64,000 bases of DNA from Brevirhabdus sp. Its GTDB lineage: Bacteria; Pseudomonadota; Alphaproteobacteria; Rhodobacterales; Rhodobacteraceae. The stretch spans positions 168,079 through 232,078 of the forward strand of contig JAGXFH010000052.1 in assembly GCA_024637315.1 (NCBI GenBank), written 5' to 3'. The translations under genes were made by a program, and so were the position numbers. Below the pieces are notes generated by a model, which was given only the letters and a program-made list of their open reading frames with translations, had not been told where the DNA came from and ran no database searches. Shown one piece after another: positions 32,788 through 43,338 of this stretch; the stretch's first letter is position 1; the number at the start of each line of letters is the position of its first letter.

Positions 32788-33810
32788 ATGAACAATGGAT
32801 TGAAACTGGCCGTTGGATCGGTCGTCGCCGCGTTCTGCGCGACTGCCGTGATGGCCGCCGACTTTACCGCCTGTCAGGTGACCGATACCGGCGGCATTGA
32901 CGACAACAGCTTTAACCAGACCGCGTGGAAAGGCGTGCAGGATGCCGAGGCCGAACTGGGGGTTGGCGCGCGGTTTCTCGAATCGCAGGCCGAGACGGAC
33001 TATGAAGCCAACATCAATTCGTTGATTGCTGGCGATTGCGACATCATCATCACCGTCGGTTTCCTGTTGGGCGATGCCACGGAAACTGCGGCGAAGGCCA
33101 ATCCCGAGCAAAAGTTCTCGATCGTCGATTACGCCTATGACCCGTCGATCCCCAATGTACTCGGCCAGGTCTACGCTACGGACGAGGCGGCGTTTCTTGC
33201 CGGATATCTTGCCGCAGGAATGACCGAGACCGGCATTCTGGGCACGTTCGGCGGCATCAACATTCCGCCGGTCACGATCTTCATGGACGGGTTTCACCGC
33301 GGCGCGGCCTATTACAACCAGCAAAACGGTGCCGATGTGACGGTGCTGGGCTGGAACCCCGACACCCGCGAGGGGCTGTTCACCAACAATTTCGACTCGC
33401 TCGATGACGGGCGGGCGTTTGCGCAGAACCTCTATGATGAGGGTGCCGATATCGTGCTGCCGGTCGCCGGGCCAGTGGGGATCGGATCGGCCGCCCTGGC
33501 GGACGAACTTGGTGTCGACGCGCTCAAGATCATCGGGGTCGATGCTGACCTTTACGAGACCGACCCGGAAAAGGGCCACGTCTATCTGACATCGGTGACA
33601 AAGCGGATGGATTCGACCGTCTATGACGTGATCGAGCGTGCCCTGAACGGCAAGTTCGAGGGCGGCGTACTTGTCGGCACCCTGGAGAGCGGTGGTGTCG
33701 ATCTGGCTCCGTTTCACGATTTCGAGGATGCGGTTCCGGATGAGCTGAAACAACAGCTTGAGGCGATCCGCGCGGGCATCATCGACGGCTCGATCAGCGT
33801 GGCAGAGTAA
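32788..33810 (+). CDS. BMP-family ABC transporter substrate-binding protein
   Basis: A 340-residue periplasmic binding protein of the basic-membrane-protein (PF02608) family with a signal peptide (about 1-23, ending VMAAD). Typical blocks are QVTDTGGIDDNSFNQTAWKG, VGFLLGDATETAAKANP and GTFGGINIPPVTIFMDGF. Family members bind nucleosides or related purine compounds. GGGAGG is 5 nt before the ATG. It heads a four-gene operon of binding protein, double ATPase and two permeases; a hairpin after its stop probably raises its level relative to the rest. No metabolic gene nearby reveals the substrate. Confidence 0.93.
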   Translation: MNNGLKLAVGSVVAAFCATAVMAADFTACQVTDTGGIDDNSFNQTAWKGVQDAEAELGVGARFLESQAETDYEANINSLIAGDCDIIITVGFLLGDATETAAKANPEQKFSIVDYAYDPSIPNVLGQVYATDEAAFLAGYLAAGMTETGILGTFGGINIPPVTIFMDGFHRGAAYYNQQNGADVTVLGWNPDTREGLFTNNFDSLDDGRAFAQNLYDEGADIVLPVAGPVGIGSAALADELGVDALKIIGVDADLYETDPEKGHVYLTSVTKRMDSTVYDVIERALNGKFEGGVLVGTLESGGVDLAPFHDFEDAVPDELKQQLEAIRAGIIDGSISVAE

Positions 33811-33820
33811 CGGCGCGGGA

Positions 33821-33843
33821 CGGTCCCGGCATGACCGGGACCG
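33821..33843 (+). terminator. Intra-operon hairpin after the binding-protein gene
   Basis: CGGTCCCGG (33821-33829) pairs with CCGGGACCG (33835-33843) around a 5-nt loop, and flanking CGC/GCG bases may extend it. There is no U-tract. Such hairpins after the binding-protein gene usually stabilise its 3' end or partly terminate, giving excess binding protein. Confidence 0.6.
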
Positions 33844-33876
33844 CGGCTTAGGGCGGAGGCGAGGACGGGAGGCGGC

Positions 33877-35382
33877 ATGGACGTTGAATTGCGCGGCATC
33901 ACCAAGCGGTTTGGCAGTGTGACGGCAAACCGGGATGTCGATCTGAAGGTCACCTCGGGTGAGGTTCTGGGCCTTCTGGGCGAAAATGGCGCCGGAAAGT
34001 CGACGCTGATGAACGTGCTTTGCGGCCTCTATTCGGCCGATGAAGGCGAGATCCTGATCGACGGCAAGCCGGTCGCTTTCGCAGGCCCCGGCGAAGCCAT
34101 CGCCGCCGGAATCGGCATGGTACACCAGCATTTCATGTTGATCCCGGTTTTCACCGTGGCCGAGAATGTCGTGCTTGGGGTTGAGCCGACCGGGCGCTTC
34201 GATCACCTCGACCTGCGTCGCGCCAGAGAACAGGTGCGCGCGATCAATGACGACTACGGGTTGGAGGTCGACCCGGATGCGCTGGTGGAAAACCTGCCCG
34301 TGGGGATCCAGCAGCGCGTCGAGATCATCAAGGTCCTGTTCCGCTCGGCCGATGTGGTGATCTTCGACGAGCCGACGGCCGTCCTGACGCCGCAGGAGGT
34401 CGAGGATTTCTTCAATATCGTCAAAGGCCTGCGCGACGATGGAAAAGCCATTGTCTTCATCACCCACAAGCTGAACGAAATCCTGGAAATCGCCGACCGG
34501 ATCAGTGTGCTGCGCGCCGGTGAGATTGTCGGCGGCGGCGAGGTCGGCGAACTGAACGCGGCCGAACTGGCAGAGCTGATGGTTGGTCGACCGGTCAGTT
34601 TCGATGTCAAGAAAACGCCCTTTGATCCCGGCGAGGTGCTGCTTGAGGTCGAAGACCTGACAGTGCTGCGCGACAATGACGACCTTGCGGTGGACAGGAT
34701 CGACCTGACCGTGCGCCGCGGAGAGATCGTCGGGATCGCCGGGGTGCAAGGCAACGGCCAGTCGCCGCTGATCGAGGCGCTGACGGGACTGCGGCGCGTC
34801 GCCGGCGGCACGGTGCGCTTCAAGGGGCGCGACATTACCCATGCAAGCGCGCGCGACCGCCACAAGATGGGGTTTGCACATATCCCCGAGGACCGGCAGC
34901 GGACCGGGTTGATCCCGGCGTTCACGATCGCCGAGAACATGGTTCTGGACAGCTATTATGAAGATCGCTTCTCGGCCGGGCCGAACATGCGCTGGTCGGC
35001 GGTGAACGCGGCCGCCGCGCAGGCGGCCGCAGATTTCGATGTGCGGACGAAGTCGGTCTTCAACACGGTCGCAACGCTGTCGGGCGGCAACCAGCAGAAG
35101 GTCATCGTTGCCCGCGAACTTTCGCGCGACACCGAATTTCTGATTGCGGCCCAACCGACACGCGGCCTCGATATCGGATCGATCGAGTACATCCACAGCC
35201 GAATTGTCGAGGCTCGCGAAGAGGGCGACGGGGTGCTGATCGTGTCGTCGGAGCTGGATGAGATCATGGCGTTGTCCGACCGCATCCTGGTGATGTTCAA
35301 GGGCCGGATCGTGGCCGAATACGACGGTGCGAGCGCGGAAAAGGGCGTTGTCGGCCTGGCGATGGCGGGGGCGGCGGCATGA
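33877..35382 (+). CDS. BMP-type ABC importer ATP-binding protein (two ABC modules)
   Basis: A 501-residue fused ATPase of the RbsA/YufO group. Module 1 has GENGAGKST (Walker A), LPVGIQQRVEI and VVIFDEPTAVLT; module 2 has GVQGNGQSPL, where the Walker A Lys is replaced by Gln as is usual in this group, then LSGGNQQKVIVARE and AQPTRGLDIGS. It energises uptake for the binding protein encoded just upstream. Its stop overlaps the next permease gene (ATGA). The non-canonical second site means one of the two ATP sites is probably non-hydrolytic. Confidence 0.95.
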   Translation: MDVELRGITKRFGSVTANRDVDLKVTSGEVLGLLGENGAGKSTLMNVLCGLYSADEGEILIDGKPVAFAGPGEAIAAGIGMVHQHFMLIPVFTVAENVVLGVEPTGRFDHLDLRRAREQVRAINDDYGLEVDPDALVENLPVGIQQRVEIIKVLFRSADVVIFDEPTAVLTPQEVEDFFNIVKGLRDDGKAIVFITHKLNEILEIADRISVLRAGEIVGGGEVGELNAAELAELMVGRPVSFDVKKTPFDPGEVLLEVEDLTVLRDNDDLAVDRIDLTVRRGEIVGIAGVQGNGQSPLIEALTGLRRVAGGTVRFKGRDITHASARDRHKMGFAHIPEDRQRTGLIPAFTIAENMVLDSYYEDRFSAGPNMRWSAVNAAAAQAAADFDVRTKSVFNTVATLSGGNQQKVIVARELSRDTEFLIAAQPTRGLDIGSIEYIHSRIVEAREEGDGVLIVSSELDEIMALSDRILVMFKGRIVAEYDGASAEKGVVGLAMAGAAA

Positions 35383-36518
35383 CTGATCCGCAGCCGCCGG
35401 GCACGCTTTCGGACCAGCTGCTTGACCGTGCCGCGCCCGATCGCACCGCGTTCGAGGATCTGGTCGTGGTTCCGATCCTGGCGGTTTTCATCGCGCTGGT
35501 GCTCGGTGCCCTGACCATGTTTGCGACGAATGTCGACCTGCCGACAATCGGCCGGTCCTATGTCGCGCTGCTCGAGGGTTCTGTCGGCTCGCTGAGCGCG
35601 ATCAGCGAAACCCTGACGGCGGCGATGCCGCTGACGCTGGCCGGGCTGGGCATCGCGCTGGGGTTCCGGGCGGGCCTGTTCAACATCGGCGCGGAAGGAC
35701 AGGTTCTGATCGGTGGCATGGCCGCGGTCATCGTCGGGTTCAGCTTTGACGGTTTGCCCGCCGCGATCCACCTGCCGCTGGCATTGCTTGCGGGGGCGAT
35801 TGCCGGTGGACTCTATGCCTCTATTGCCGGCTGGTTGCGGGCCGCGACCGGCGCGCATGAGGTGATTTCGACGATCATGCTGAACCTCATTTCCTACCGT
35901 CTTGTCGACTATCTCTTGCGGCTTGACTTCATCCAGCGCGAGGGGCGGGCCGATCCGATCTCGCGGTCGGTTCTGGAGACAGCCGAACTGCCTCGCCTGC
36001 TGACCTGGATCGACGCGAACCTGCGGCTGCATGCGGGCATCTTTCTGATGCTGGCCGCGGTGGTCGTGATCCACTGGCTGCTGTTCAGGACCAAGCTGGG
36101 ATTCGAGTTTCGCGCCAGCGGGGCAAGTCCGGACGCGGCCCGCTACGCCGGCATGCGCGCCGGGCTGATCATCGTGCTTGCGATGGGGATGGCGGGTGCG
36201 CTGGCCGGACTGGCCGGCGCAAACCAGGGGCTGGGTGTCCTGGGCCGGGCGACGCCCGGCTTTTCCGCCGGGATCGGGTTTGACGCCATCGCGGTTGCGC
36301 TTCTGGGCCGATCGCATCCTTACGGCGTGCTGCTTGCCGGTCTGCTGTTCGGTGCGCTCGAGGCGGGCGGTCGGCAGATGCAGGTCGACGCCGGCGTCAG
36401 CATCGACCTTATCGGCATCATACAGGCCCTGATCATCGTCTTTATCGCCGCCCCGCTGCTGGTGCGAAGCCTGTTCCCGTGGGCTTTCAGGAAGCTGGCC
36501 AAGGTTGGCAGGGAGTGA
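35379..36518 (+). CDS. BMP-type ABC importer permease 1 (YufP-like)
   Basis: A 379-residue inner-membrane permease of the BPD_transp_2 family. GLGIALGFRAGLFNIGAEGQVLIGGMAA and GAHEVISTIMLNLISY are family signatures, and RASGASPDAARYAGMRAG is the cytoplasmic coupling loop. About ten membrane segments follow a cytoplasmic N-terminus. It overlaps the ATPase gene by four bases, and the next permease begins 7 bp after its stop. Confidence 0.93.
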   Translation: MTDPQPPGTLSDQLLDRAAPDRTAFEDLVVVPILAVFIALVLGALTMFATNVDLPTIGRSYVALLEGSVGSLSAISETLTAAMPLTLAGLGIALGFRAGLFNIGAEGQVLIGGMAAVIVGFSFDGLPAAIHLPLALLAGAIAGGLYASIAGWLRAATGAHEVISTIMLNLISYRLVDYLLRLDFIQREGRADPISRSVLETAELPRLLTWIDANLRLHAGIFLMLAAVVVIHWLLFRTKLGFEFRASGASPDAARYAGMRAGLIIVLAMGMAGALAGLAGANQGLGVLGRATPGFSAGIGFDAIAVALLGRSHPYGVLLAGLLFGALEAGGRQMQVDAGVSIDLIGIIQALIIVFIAAPLLVRSLFPWAFRKLAKVGRE

Positions 36519-36525
36519 CCTCAAG

Positions 36526-37797
36526 ATGACCCAGATCGCCGATCCCGTACAACTTCAGGCCCGCAAGCTGGATACCGGCAAGGTCCGTCAGGCCCGGATT
36601 TCCGGCTGGGCGCTGCTTGGTCTTGCCGCGCTGGTCGCATTCGTTTTCGGACAGGACGTGGTTGGTGATGCGACCTTTCGGCTGTCGCGTCCGAACGATC
36701 CGCTGGCCCTGCCCAACCTCGTCATTCCCGCACTTCCCTTCACCTATATCGTTGCCGCCATCCTGGCCTTTCTGGGCGTGCGTCTGTTCCTGCAGGGCGG
36801 GGTGCGCTGGACCAGCCTGGCGCTGGGCTTCGGGCTGTTCCTGGCGGTCGCGGCCTTTCTGGTCTGGGCGACGGCCGGCAAGTCGTTCTCATTGACCGGG
36901 ATGCTGCAGGCCACCGTCGTGCGGGCGGTTCCGATCGCGCTTGGCGGTCTGGCGGGCGTGCTGTCCGAGCGGGTCGCGGTGGTCAACATCGCCATCGAGG
37001 GGATGCTGCTTGCAGGCGCGTTCACCGGCGCGCTGATCGGCTCGCTGCTGGGCGGGCTTGGCGGGCTTTTTGCGGCCGTCGCGGTCGGCGGGCTGTTCGG
37101 CTTCATTCTTGCCGCGCTTGTGGTGACCTACCGGGTCGACCAGATCATCGCCGGGGTGGTGATCAACCTCTTCGTGCTTGGCGTGACCTCCTATGTCAGT
37201 TCCCAGGTTTACCAGGAGCACCGGTTCCTGAACAACGCACCGGTGTTTGCGCCGGTGAAGATCCCGGTTCTTGGCGATCTGCCGGTGATCGGCCCGGTAC
37301 TGTTCTACCAGAACATCTTTGTCTACGGCGCGGTGATCATGGTTGCGGTCGCGACCTACTATCTGTTTCACACCCGCATGGGGCTCAGGGCGCGGGCGGT
37401 CGGCGAACACCCCAGGGCGGCCGATACGCTGGGGATCAACGTCTACCGGACCCGCTATGTAAATGTCACCGTCGCTGGCATGGTCGCCGGCTTCGGCGGC
37501 GCCTGGTTCACGCTGGGATCTGTCGGTCGGTTCGACGAGAACATGACCGGTGGACGCGGTTATATCGGGCTTGCGGCGATGATTTTCGGCCGCTGGCATC
37601 CTGTCGGGGCGCTGATGGCTGCGCTGGTCTTTGGTTTTGCGGATTCCCTGCAGCAGAAGCTGGCATTGCTGAACACGCCGATTCCGTCGGAATTTCTGGC
37701 GATGTCGCCCTATATCGCGACCATCGTGCTGGTGGCCGGACTGATCGGTCGGGCCAGGCCGCCGGCCGCCGACGGCAAGGCCTATGTCAAGGAATAG
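36526..37797 (+). CDS. BMP-type ABC importer permease 2 (YufQ-like)
   Basis: A 423-residue permease, second of the pair. GGLAGVLSERVAVVNIAIEGMLLAGAF and VDQIIAGVVINLFVLGVTSY are typical, as is the coupling loop AVGEHPRAADTLGINVYRTRYVN. The N-terminus has extra membrane segments, making it longer than usual (about 310-330). ATG 36526 has GGGAG 10 nt upstream; TTG 36505 would overlap the previous gene. It is the last gene of the operon; the DNA after its stop is a zone of gene fragments. Confidence 0.92.
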   Translation: MTQIADPVQLQARKLDTGKVRQARISGWALLGLAALVAFVFGQDVVGDATFRLSRPNDPLALPNLVIPALPFTYIVAAILAFLGVRLFLQGGVRWTSLALGFGLFLAVAAFLVWATAGKSFSLTGMLQATVVRAVPIALGGLAGVLSERVAVVNIAIEGMLLAGAFTGALIGSLLGGLGGLFAAVAVGGLFGFILAALVVTYRVDQIIAGVVINLFVLGVTSYVSSQVYQEHRFLNNAPVFAPVKIPVLGDLPVIGPVLFYQNIFVYGAVIMVAVATYYLFHTRMGLRARAVGEHPRAADTLGINVYRTRYVNVTVAGMVAGFGGAWFTLGSVGRFDENMTGGRGYIGLAAMIFGRWHPVGALMAALVFGFADSLQQKLALLNTPIPSEFLAMSPYIATIVLVAGLIGRARPPAADGKAYVKE

Positions 37798-37854
37798 GAT
37801 CGTGGTTGGAGGGCGCGCAGTTCCCGGACCGGGCCGTTTCCTGAAGTCGACCGG

Positions 37855-38046
37855 GGCGGCGGCGAGGATATCGTTGCCGCACATGACGACGGTCGGACGC
37901 GGGTTGCGCGACATCAGCGTCGCAAAAGCCGCGGCCCCGGTGTCGATCCCGTAGGGGGGTTCGAGCACGTCCAGTTCCGCGGGCTTTCGCCCCGCCAGCC
38001 GCACTGCTTCGCGGATGCCGTCGACGCGGGCGCGGTTCTGCATCAT
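37855..38046 (-). pseudogene. LacI-family regulator fragment
   Basis: On the minus strand the 64 codons after ATG 38046 read like the distal sugar-binding domain of a LacI regulator: RARVDGIREAVRLAGRKPAE, PPYGIDTGAAAFATLM, NPRPTVVMCGNDILAAA. The DNA-binding domain and the rest are missing, and after about 37855 the frame loses family character. The fragment abuts a plus-strand TRAP fragment at 38046/38047, marking a recombination join. It is not expected to be functional. Confidence 0.7.
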
Positions 38047-38345
38047 TATCGATCCGGCTGCCGGCGGATGTTCAGGAAGGCATCAAGTTCGCGCCCGAGA
38101 TCACCGCGCAGCAAAACCCTGAGAAAGTGCCGGCGGCGCGCAGTCATGCGATGTCGGAATTGACGAAATCGGGTGTGGAGTTCCATTCGCTTGCCGATAA
38201 CCAGCTTGCCCAATGGCACGAAGCTGGCGGCCATCATCGGTTGAAATGGGACATCTCAAAGACCAGCCTCGCAGGCTCGATGGACGTGTTCGCCAATCTT
38301 GAAGAGGCGGCGGGAACGATGGGCCGCCACCACGTTCACGATACG
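38047..38345 (+). pseudogene. TRAP transporter binding protein (DctP) C-terminal fragment
   Basis: The plus-strand frame reads RLPADVQEGIKFAPEITAQQ, SHAMSELTKSGVEFHSLAD and WDISKTSLAGSMDVFANLEEAA up to HHVHD, which matches the last ~100 residues of a DctP/TAXI-independent TRAP binding protein. No start, signal peptide or first two-thirds are present. It joins the LacI fragment directly on the left. The intact TRAP operon at 59.7 kb encodes a different protein, so this is a remnant of another transporter. Confidence 0.7.
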
Positions 38346-38762
38346 GGATTTCCATCGGCCGGTGCCCGCATGGCGTCTGCCAACCCGGTTCTCCTGATTG
38401 GGTCCTGGGTCGGCTGACCGCCAAGCGACAGCGCCGGTGTGCCCGAAAAGGAGAGGTCGATGGAGCGGTCTATCCTGATCGCCACGGGCTGCGTGATGGA
38501 GACGACGCCGAACAACGTCATCCGTGCGCAGGTCCTGAAGATCGCCGCCCACGCCGGGCCGCTGATGACTGACGTCCGCGATCCCCGGCTACAGCTTCGA
38601 CCGGACCGAGAGTTGCTGGTTCGGCCGGGGTCAGAATACGAACGGGACCGTGAACAACAACTCGCTCAATCTTGGTGTCCGCGGCCACGGGCCAGCGCCA
38701 CAGCACCAGGGGGTGCGCCCGTCCGGGAGTTCCGCGTGGTCCGGCGCCCCCCGCTGATGCGC
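38346..38762. other. Non-coding/decayed stretch between TRAP fragment and copper ATPase
   Basis: Open frames here (for example a plus frame from 38460 and one ending near 38758 with several Asn and Gly) have no recognisable family, ribosome site or consistent codon character. I see no terminator or RNA gene. It is probably more decayed sequence. Confidence 0.5.
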
Positions 38763-41207
<2,445 letters not shown>

Positions 41208-41289
41208 CGGGCTCTCCTTCGAGTTGGAGGACAGATAAGGCGTCCAGTGGCCGGAACGTCAAGCCCCGCCGGTGCGATGGTTTACGAGC

Positions 41290-41365
41290 GCAACGCGCAG
41301 GCATGTCGTCCCAAGGTGATCGTGACCGACCGGCTTCGGTCTTGTGCCGCCGCTCTGACCAAGTG
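41290..41365 (+). mobile_element. IS6-family-like transposase fragment
   Basis: The plus frame reads RPKVIVTDRLRSCAAAL, close to the IS6-family catalytic segment around P-x-VIVTD-LRSYGAA. Only some 20-25 codons are recognisable, with no terminal repeats seen. Small, so the identification is tentative, but its place among other fragments supports past IS activity. Confidence 0.4.
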
Positions 41366-41618
41366 GCGCGGTCTTTGCGCTGAAAAAGGGCCGTTGTCGA
41401 AATTGTCGGTAATCAGACCGCGGTGCATACGCAATCCCAACAGGGCCACGGTCCGCAAGCCGATCAACAGTTCGGATGCATAGCAGCGAAGTCCGACGTC
41501 ATGCGAAAGTCGCGATGGCGAACAGCCTGCGGCGCATGGATCTGGGCCGCAGCGGTCAATCATCGCCTTCACTTGAAGAACGAAGTCGATCCGCGACAGC
41601 GGTGCCTCTTGGGGGCAG

Positions 41619-41867
41619 TTGGTGAACTACGCGATTCAGCCGCAGGTCATGCCGCGGCTGATCGGCCTGGCGCTTTACCGGCTCGACATCAATTTCCGCG
41701 AGAGCGCCGTGATCGGTATCGTCGGCGCGGGCGGGATCGGACTCAAGCTGCAGGCTTCGCTCAACACGCTGGCCCGGAGCCAGGTGGCGGTCATCCTGCT
41801 GCTGATCCTTGCTACCGTTGTACCGAGCGAGTGGGTTTCGGCGCGGATGCGCCATGCGATCATCTGA
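41619..41867 (+). pseudogene. Phosphonate ABC permease PhnE, C-terminal fragment
   Basis: Eighty-two codons read VNYAIQPQVMPRLIGLALYR, LDINFRESAVIGIVGAGGIG and end in VSARMRHAII, which is the C-terminal third of PhnE-type phosphonate/phosphite permeases. The ATG at 41619 is internal to the family, and no other phn gene is nearby. It is a remnant of a deleted phosphonate transport locus. Confidence 0.75.
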
Positions 41868-41996
41868 ACGCCACCATGACGGGTCACGTTTGCCCGACGC
41901 CGTTCGTCATCCAAAGGCCAGCGCGGATGGAGAGCGGAGCAAGATCGCCAGGACGCAGGCACCGCAGCGACCTGTCGAATGGGCACCGGCCCGGTT

Positions 41997-42497
41997 TCAA
42001 CTGCCGTCGGTATTATCCGGTGGGTGGGTCCGATGAATCTCTCCCATGTCCAGCAGCGGCGACGCGTCTATCGCCGACGCGTTCAGCATGGCCGCAACCC
42101 GTTCCAGCGCAGCCACGATCATTGCCTGCTCCCAATCGGCCAGCGCTTCGAATTCCTTCACGTATTTCTGCTGAAGCGGGTCTGGCGCGCCCTCGACCGC
42201 CTTGCGGCCCTTTTCAGTAAGCACGATGTTGGTCTGACGCCGGTCGACGTCCGAGCGTTGGCGTTCGAGCATCGACTTGGTTTCGAGGCGGTCAAGCAAT
42301 GTCGAGATCGTCGCCGGACTGACCCCCATCTGCAACGAGATCTGCTTGGGTGTGGCGCTGCCATGGCTCAGAACGATCTGCAGAACCCGGATCTGCACCG
42401 GAGTCAGCCCTGCCGTCTGCGCCAGTGTGCGACCATAAAGTTCGGTGGCCCGCAGGATGCGGCGCAAGGCGATGAGGGATGTGTCAGTTCTATCCAC
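41997..42497 (-). CDS. ectR: MarR-family regulator of ectoine synthesis (EctR-like)
   Basis: A 166-residue MarR protein with winged helix TPVQIRVLQIVLSHGSATPKQISLQMGVSPATISTLLDRLETKSMLERQRSDVDRRQTNIVLTEKG spread over residues about 30-95. It is divergent from ectABC-ask, as EctR1 is in methylotrophs and other halophiles, where it represses ectA at low salinity. The 254-bp divergent region is AT-rich and carries two inverted repeats (listed). The C-terminal tail beyond the dimer helices is unusually polar. The function is inferred from family and position. Confidence 0.88.
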   Translation of the reverse strand: MDRTDTSLIALRRILRATELYGRTLAQTAGLTPVQIRVLQIVLSHGSATPKQISLQMGVSPATISTLLDRLETKSMLERQRSDVDRRQTNIVLTEKGRKAVEGAPDPLQQKYVKEFEALADWEQAMIVAALERVAAMLNASAIDASPLLDMGEIHRTHPPDNTDGS

Positions 42498-42662
42498 GCG
42501 CGCTCCTGTGACAGATACGAGTGAATTCTATCGGTTTGGGAACTTTCTGGAAAGCAATAATATAGGTAGTATAACTAAGTAATTACGTGAAAGAAGTCAC
42601 TGAATTTCGCTGCCTGTTGTCGAAATGGACGCTAATGATTTGTTATGGAACATTTAAATCAC

Positions 42663-42683
42663 CAGAGAAGAAATGTTTCTCTG
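42663..42683. repeat. Inverted repeat in the ect promoter region (CAGAGAA-N7-TTCTCTG)
   Basis: CAGAGAA (42663-42669) and TTCTCTG (42677-42683) form a perfect 7-bp inverted repeat with a 7-nt centre, just upstream of a possible -35 element. It could be a regulator site or a hairpin. Confidence 0.5.
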
Positions 42684-42688
42684 CCTAA

Positions 42689-42716
42689 TTGATTTTCTAC
42701 ATAAGCTTCGTATATC
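42689..42716 (+). promoter_or_regulatory. Candidate ectA promoter (TTGATT-N16-TATATC)
   Basis: TTGATT (42689-42694) and TATATC (42711-42716) have near-consensus sequence and 16-bp spacing in an AT-rich region, about 36 bp upstream of ectA. The -10 element lies in the following inverted repeat, so a repressor there would block it. Confidence 0.45.
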
Positions 42717-42734
42717 TAATGACTTGAACGAAGC
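42705..42734. promoter_or_regulatory. Candidate EctR operator (GCTTCGT-N16-ACGAAGC)
   Basis: GCTTCGT (42705-42711) and ACGAAGC (42728-42734) form a perfect 7-bp inverted repeat with arms two helical turns apart, overlapping the candidate -10 and start-site region of ectA. MarR dimers, including EctR1, bind such pseudo-palindromes near -10. Confidence 0.5.
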
Positions 42735-42751
42735 AGAAGCCGAGGTATTCC

Positions 42752-43291
42752 GTGGTCGACATCCATAAGATCAAATCACGCAGCGATGACGTCCAGTTCC
42801 GCAAGCCCGACGCCGAAGACGGCGCGGCCATCTGGGAACTGATCGGAGCGTGCAAGCCACTCGATGAGAATTCCATGTATTGCAACCTGATCCAGTGCGA
42901 TCACTTCCGCGATACCTGCATTCTCGCAGAGCTGGACGGTGTGCCGGTCGGCTGGATCTCGGGTTATGTCCTGCCTGCCGATGCAGAGTCGTTCTTTGTC
43001 TGGCAGGTCGCCGTTTCAGAGAAGGCGCGGGGTCTGGGGCTGGCGAAACGGATGCTGGAACGGCTGCTCGCACGGGATGAATGCCAAGATGTCACCCGGA
43101 TGCAGACGACGATCACCAAGGACAACGATGCGAGTTGGGCGCTGTTCCGCAGCTTTGCGGACGCACAGGACGCCGAATTGGACCATGAAGCGCATTTTGA
43201 GAGCGATACCCATTTTCAGGGCGAGCATGACACCGAGCACATGGTGACGATCAGCTTGCCTGAGTCCGACGAATTCGAGGCAGTGGCCTGA
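42752..43291 (+). CDS. ectA: L-2,4-diaminobutyrate acetyltransferase
   Basis: A 179-residue GNAT enzyme, second step of ectoine synthesis (diaminobutyrate plus acetyl-CoA gives N-gamma-acetyl-diaminobutyrate). FRKPDAEDGAAIWELIGACKPLDENSMYCNL is the hallmark EctA N-terminus and WQVAVSEKARGLGLAKRML the acetyl-CoA loop. The first residues correspond to a GTG start (V in VVDIHKIKS). It begins the ectABC-ask operon, 47 bp before ectB, after an AT-rich promoter. Confidence 0.95.
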   Translation: MVDIHKIKSRSDDVQFRKPDAEDGAAIWELIGACKPLDENSMYCNLIQCDHFRDTCILAELDGVPVGWISGYVLPADAESFFVWQVAVSEKARGLGLAKRMLERLLARDECQDVTRMQTTITKDNDASWALFRSFADAQDAELDHEAHFESDTHFQGEHDTEHMVTISLPESDEFEAVA

Positions 43292-43338
43292 ACGCCCGCG
43301 CCCGATCCGGATTCGAACCCAGAACAAAGGAAACCGAT

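Larger units (their letters stand above)
41208..41996. other. 789-bp scar zone with IS and phnE fragments
   Basis: No intact gene is supported between the copper ATPase and ectR. Two protein remnants (an IS6-like transposase piece and a PhnE C-terminus, listed separately) lie inside; the rest has no recognisable content. Confidence 0.6.
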
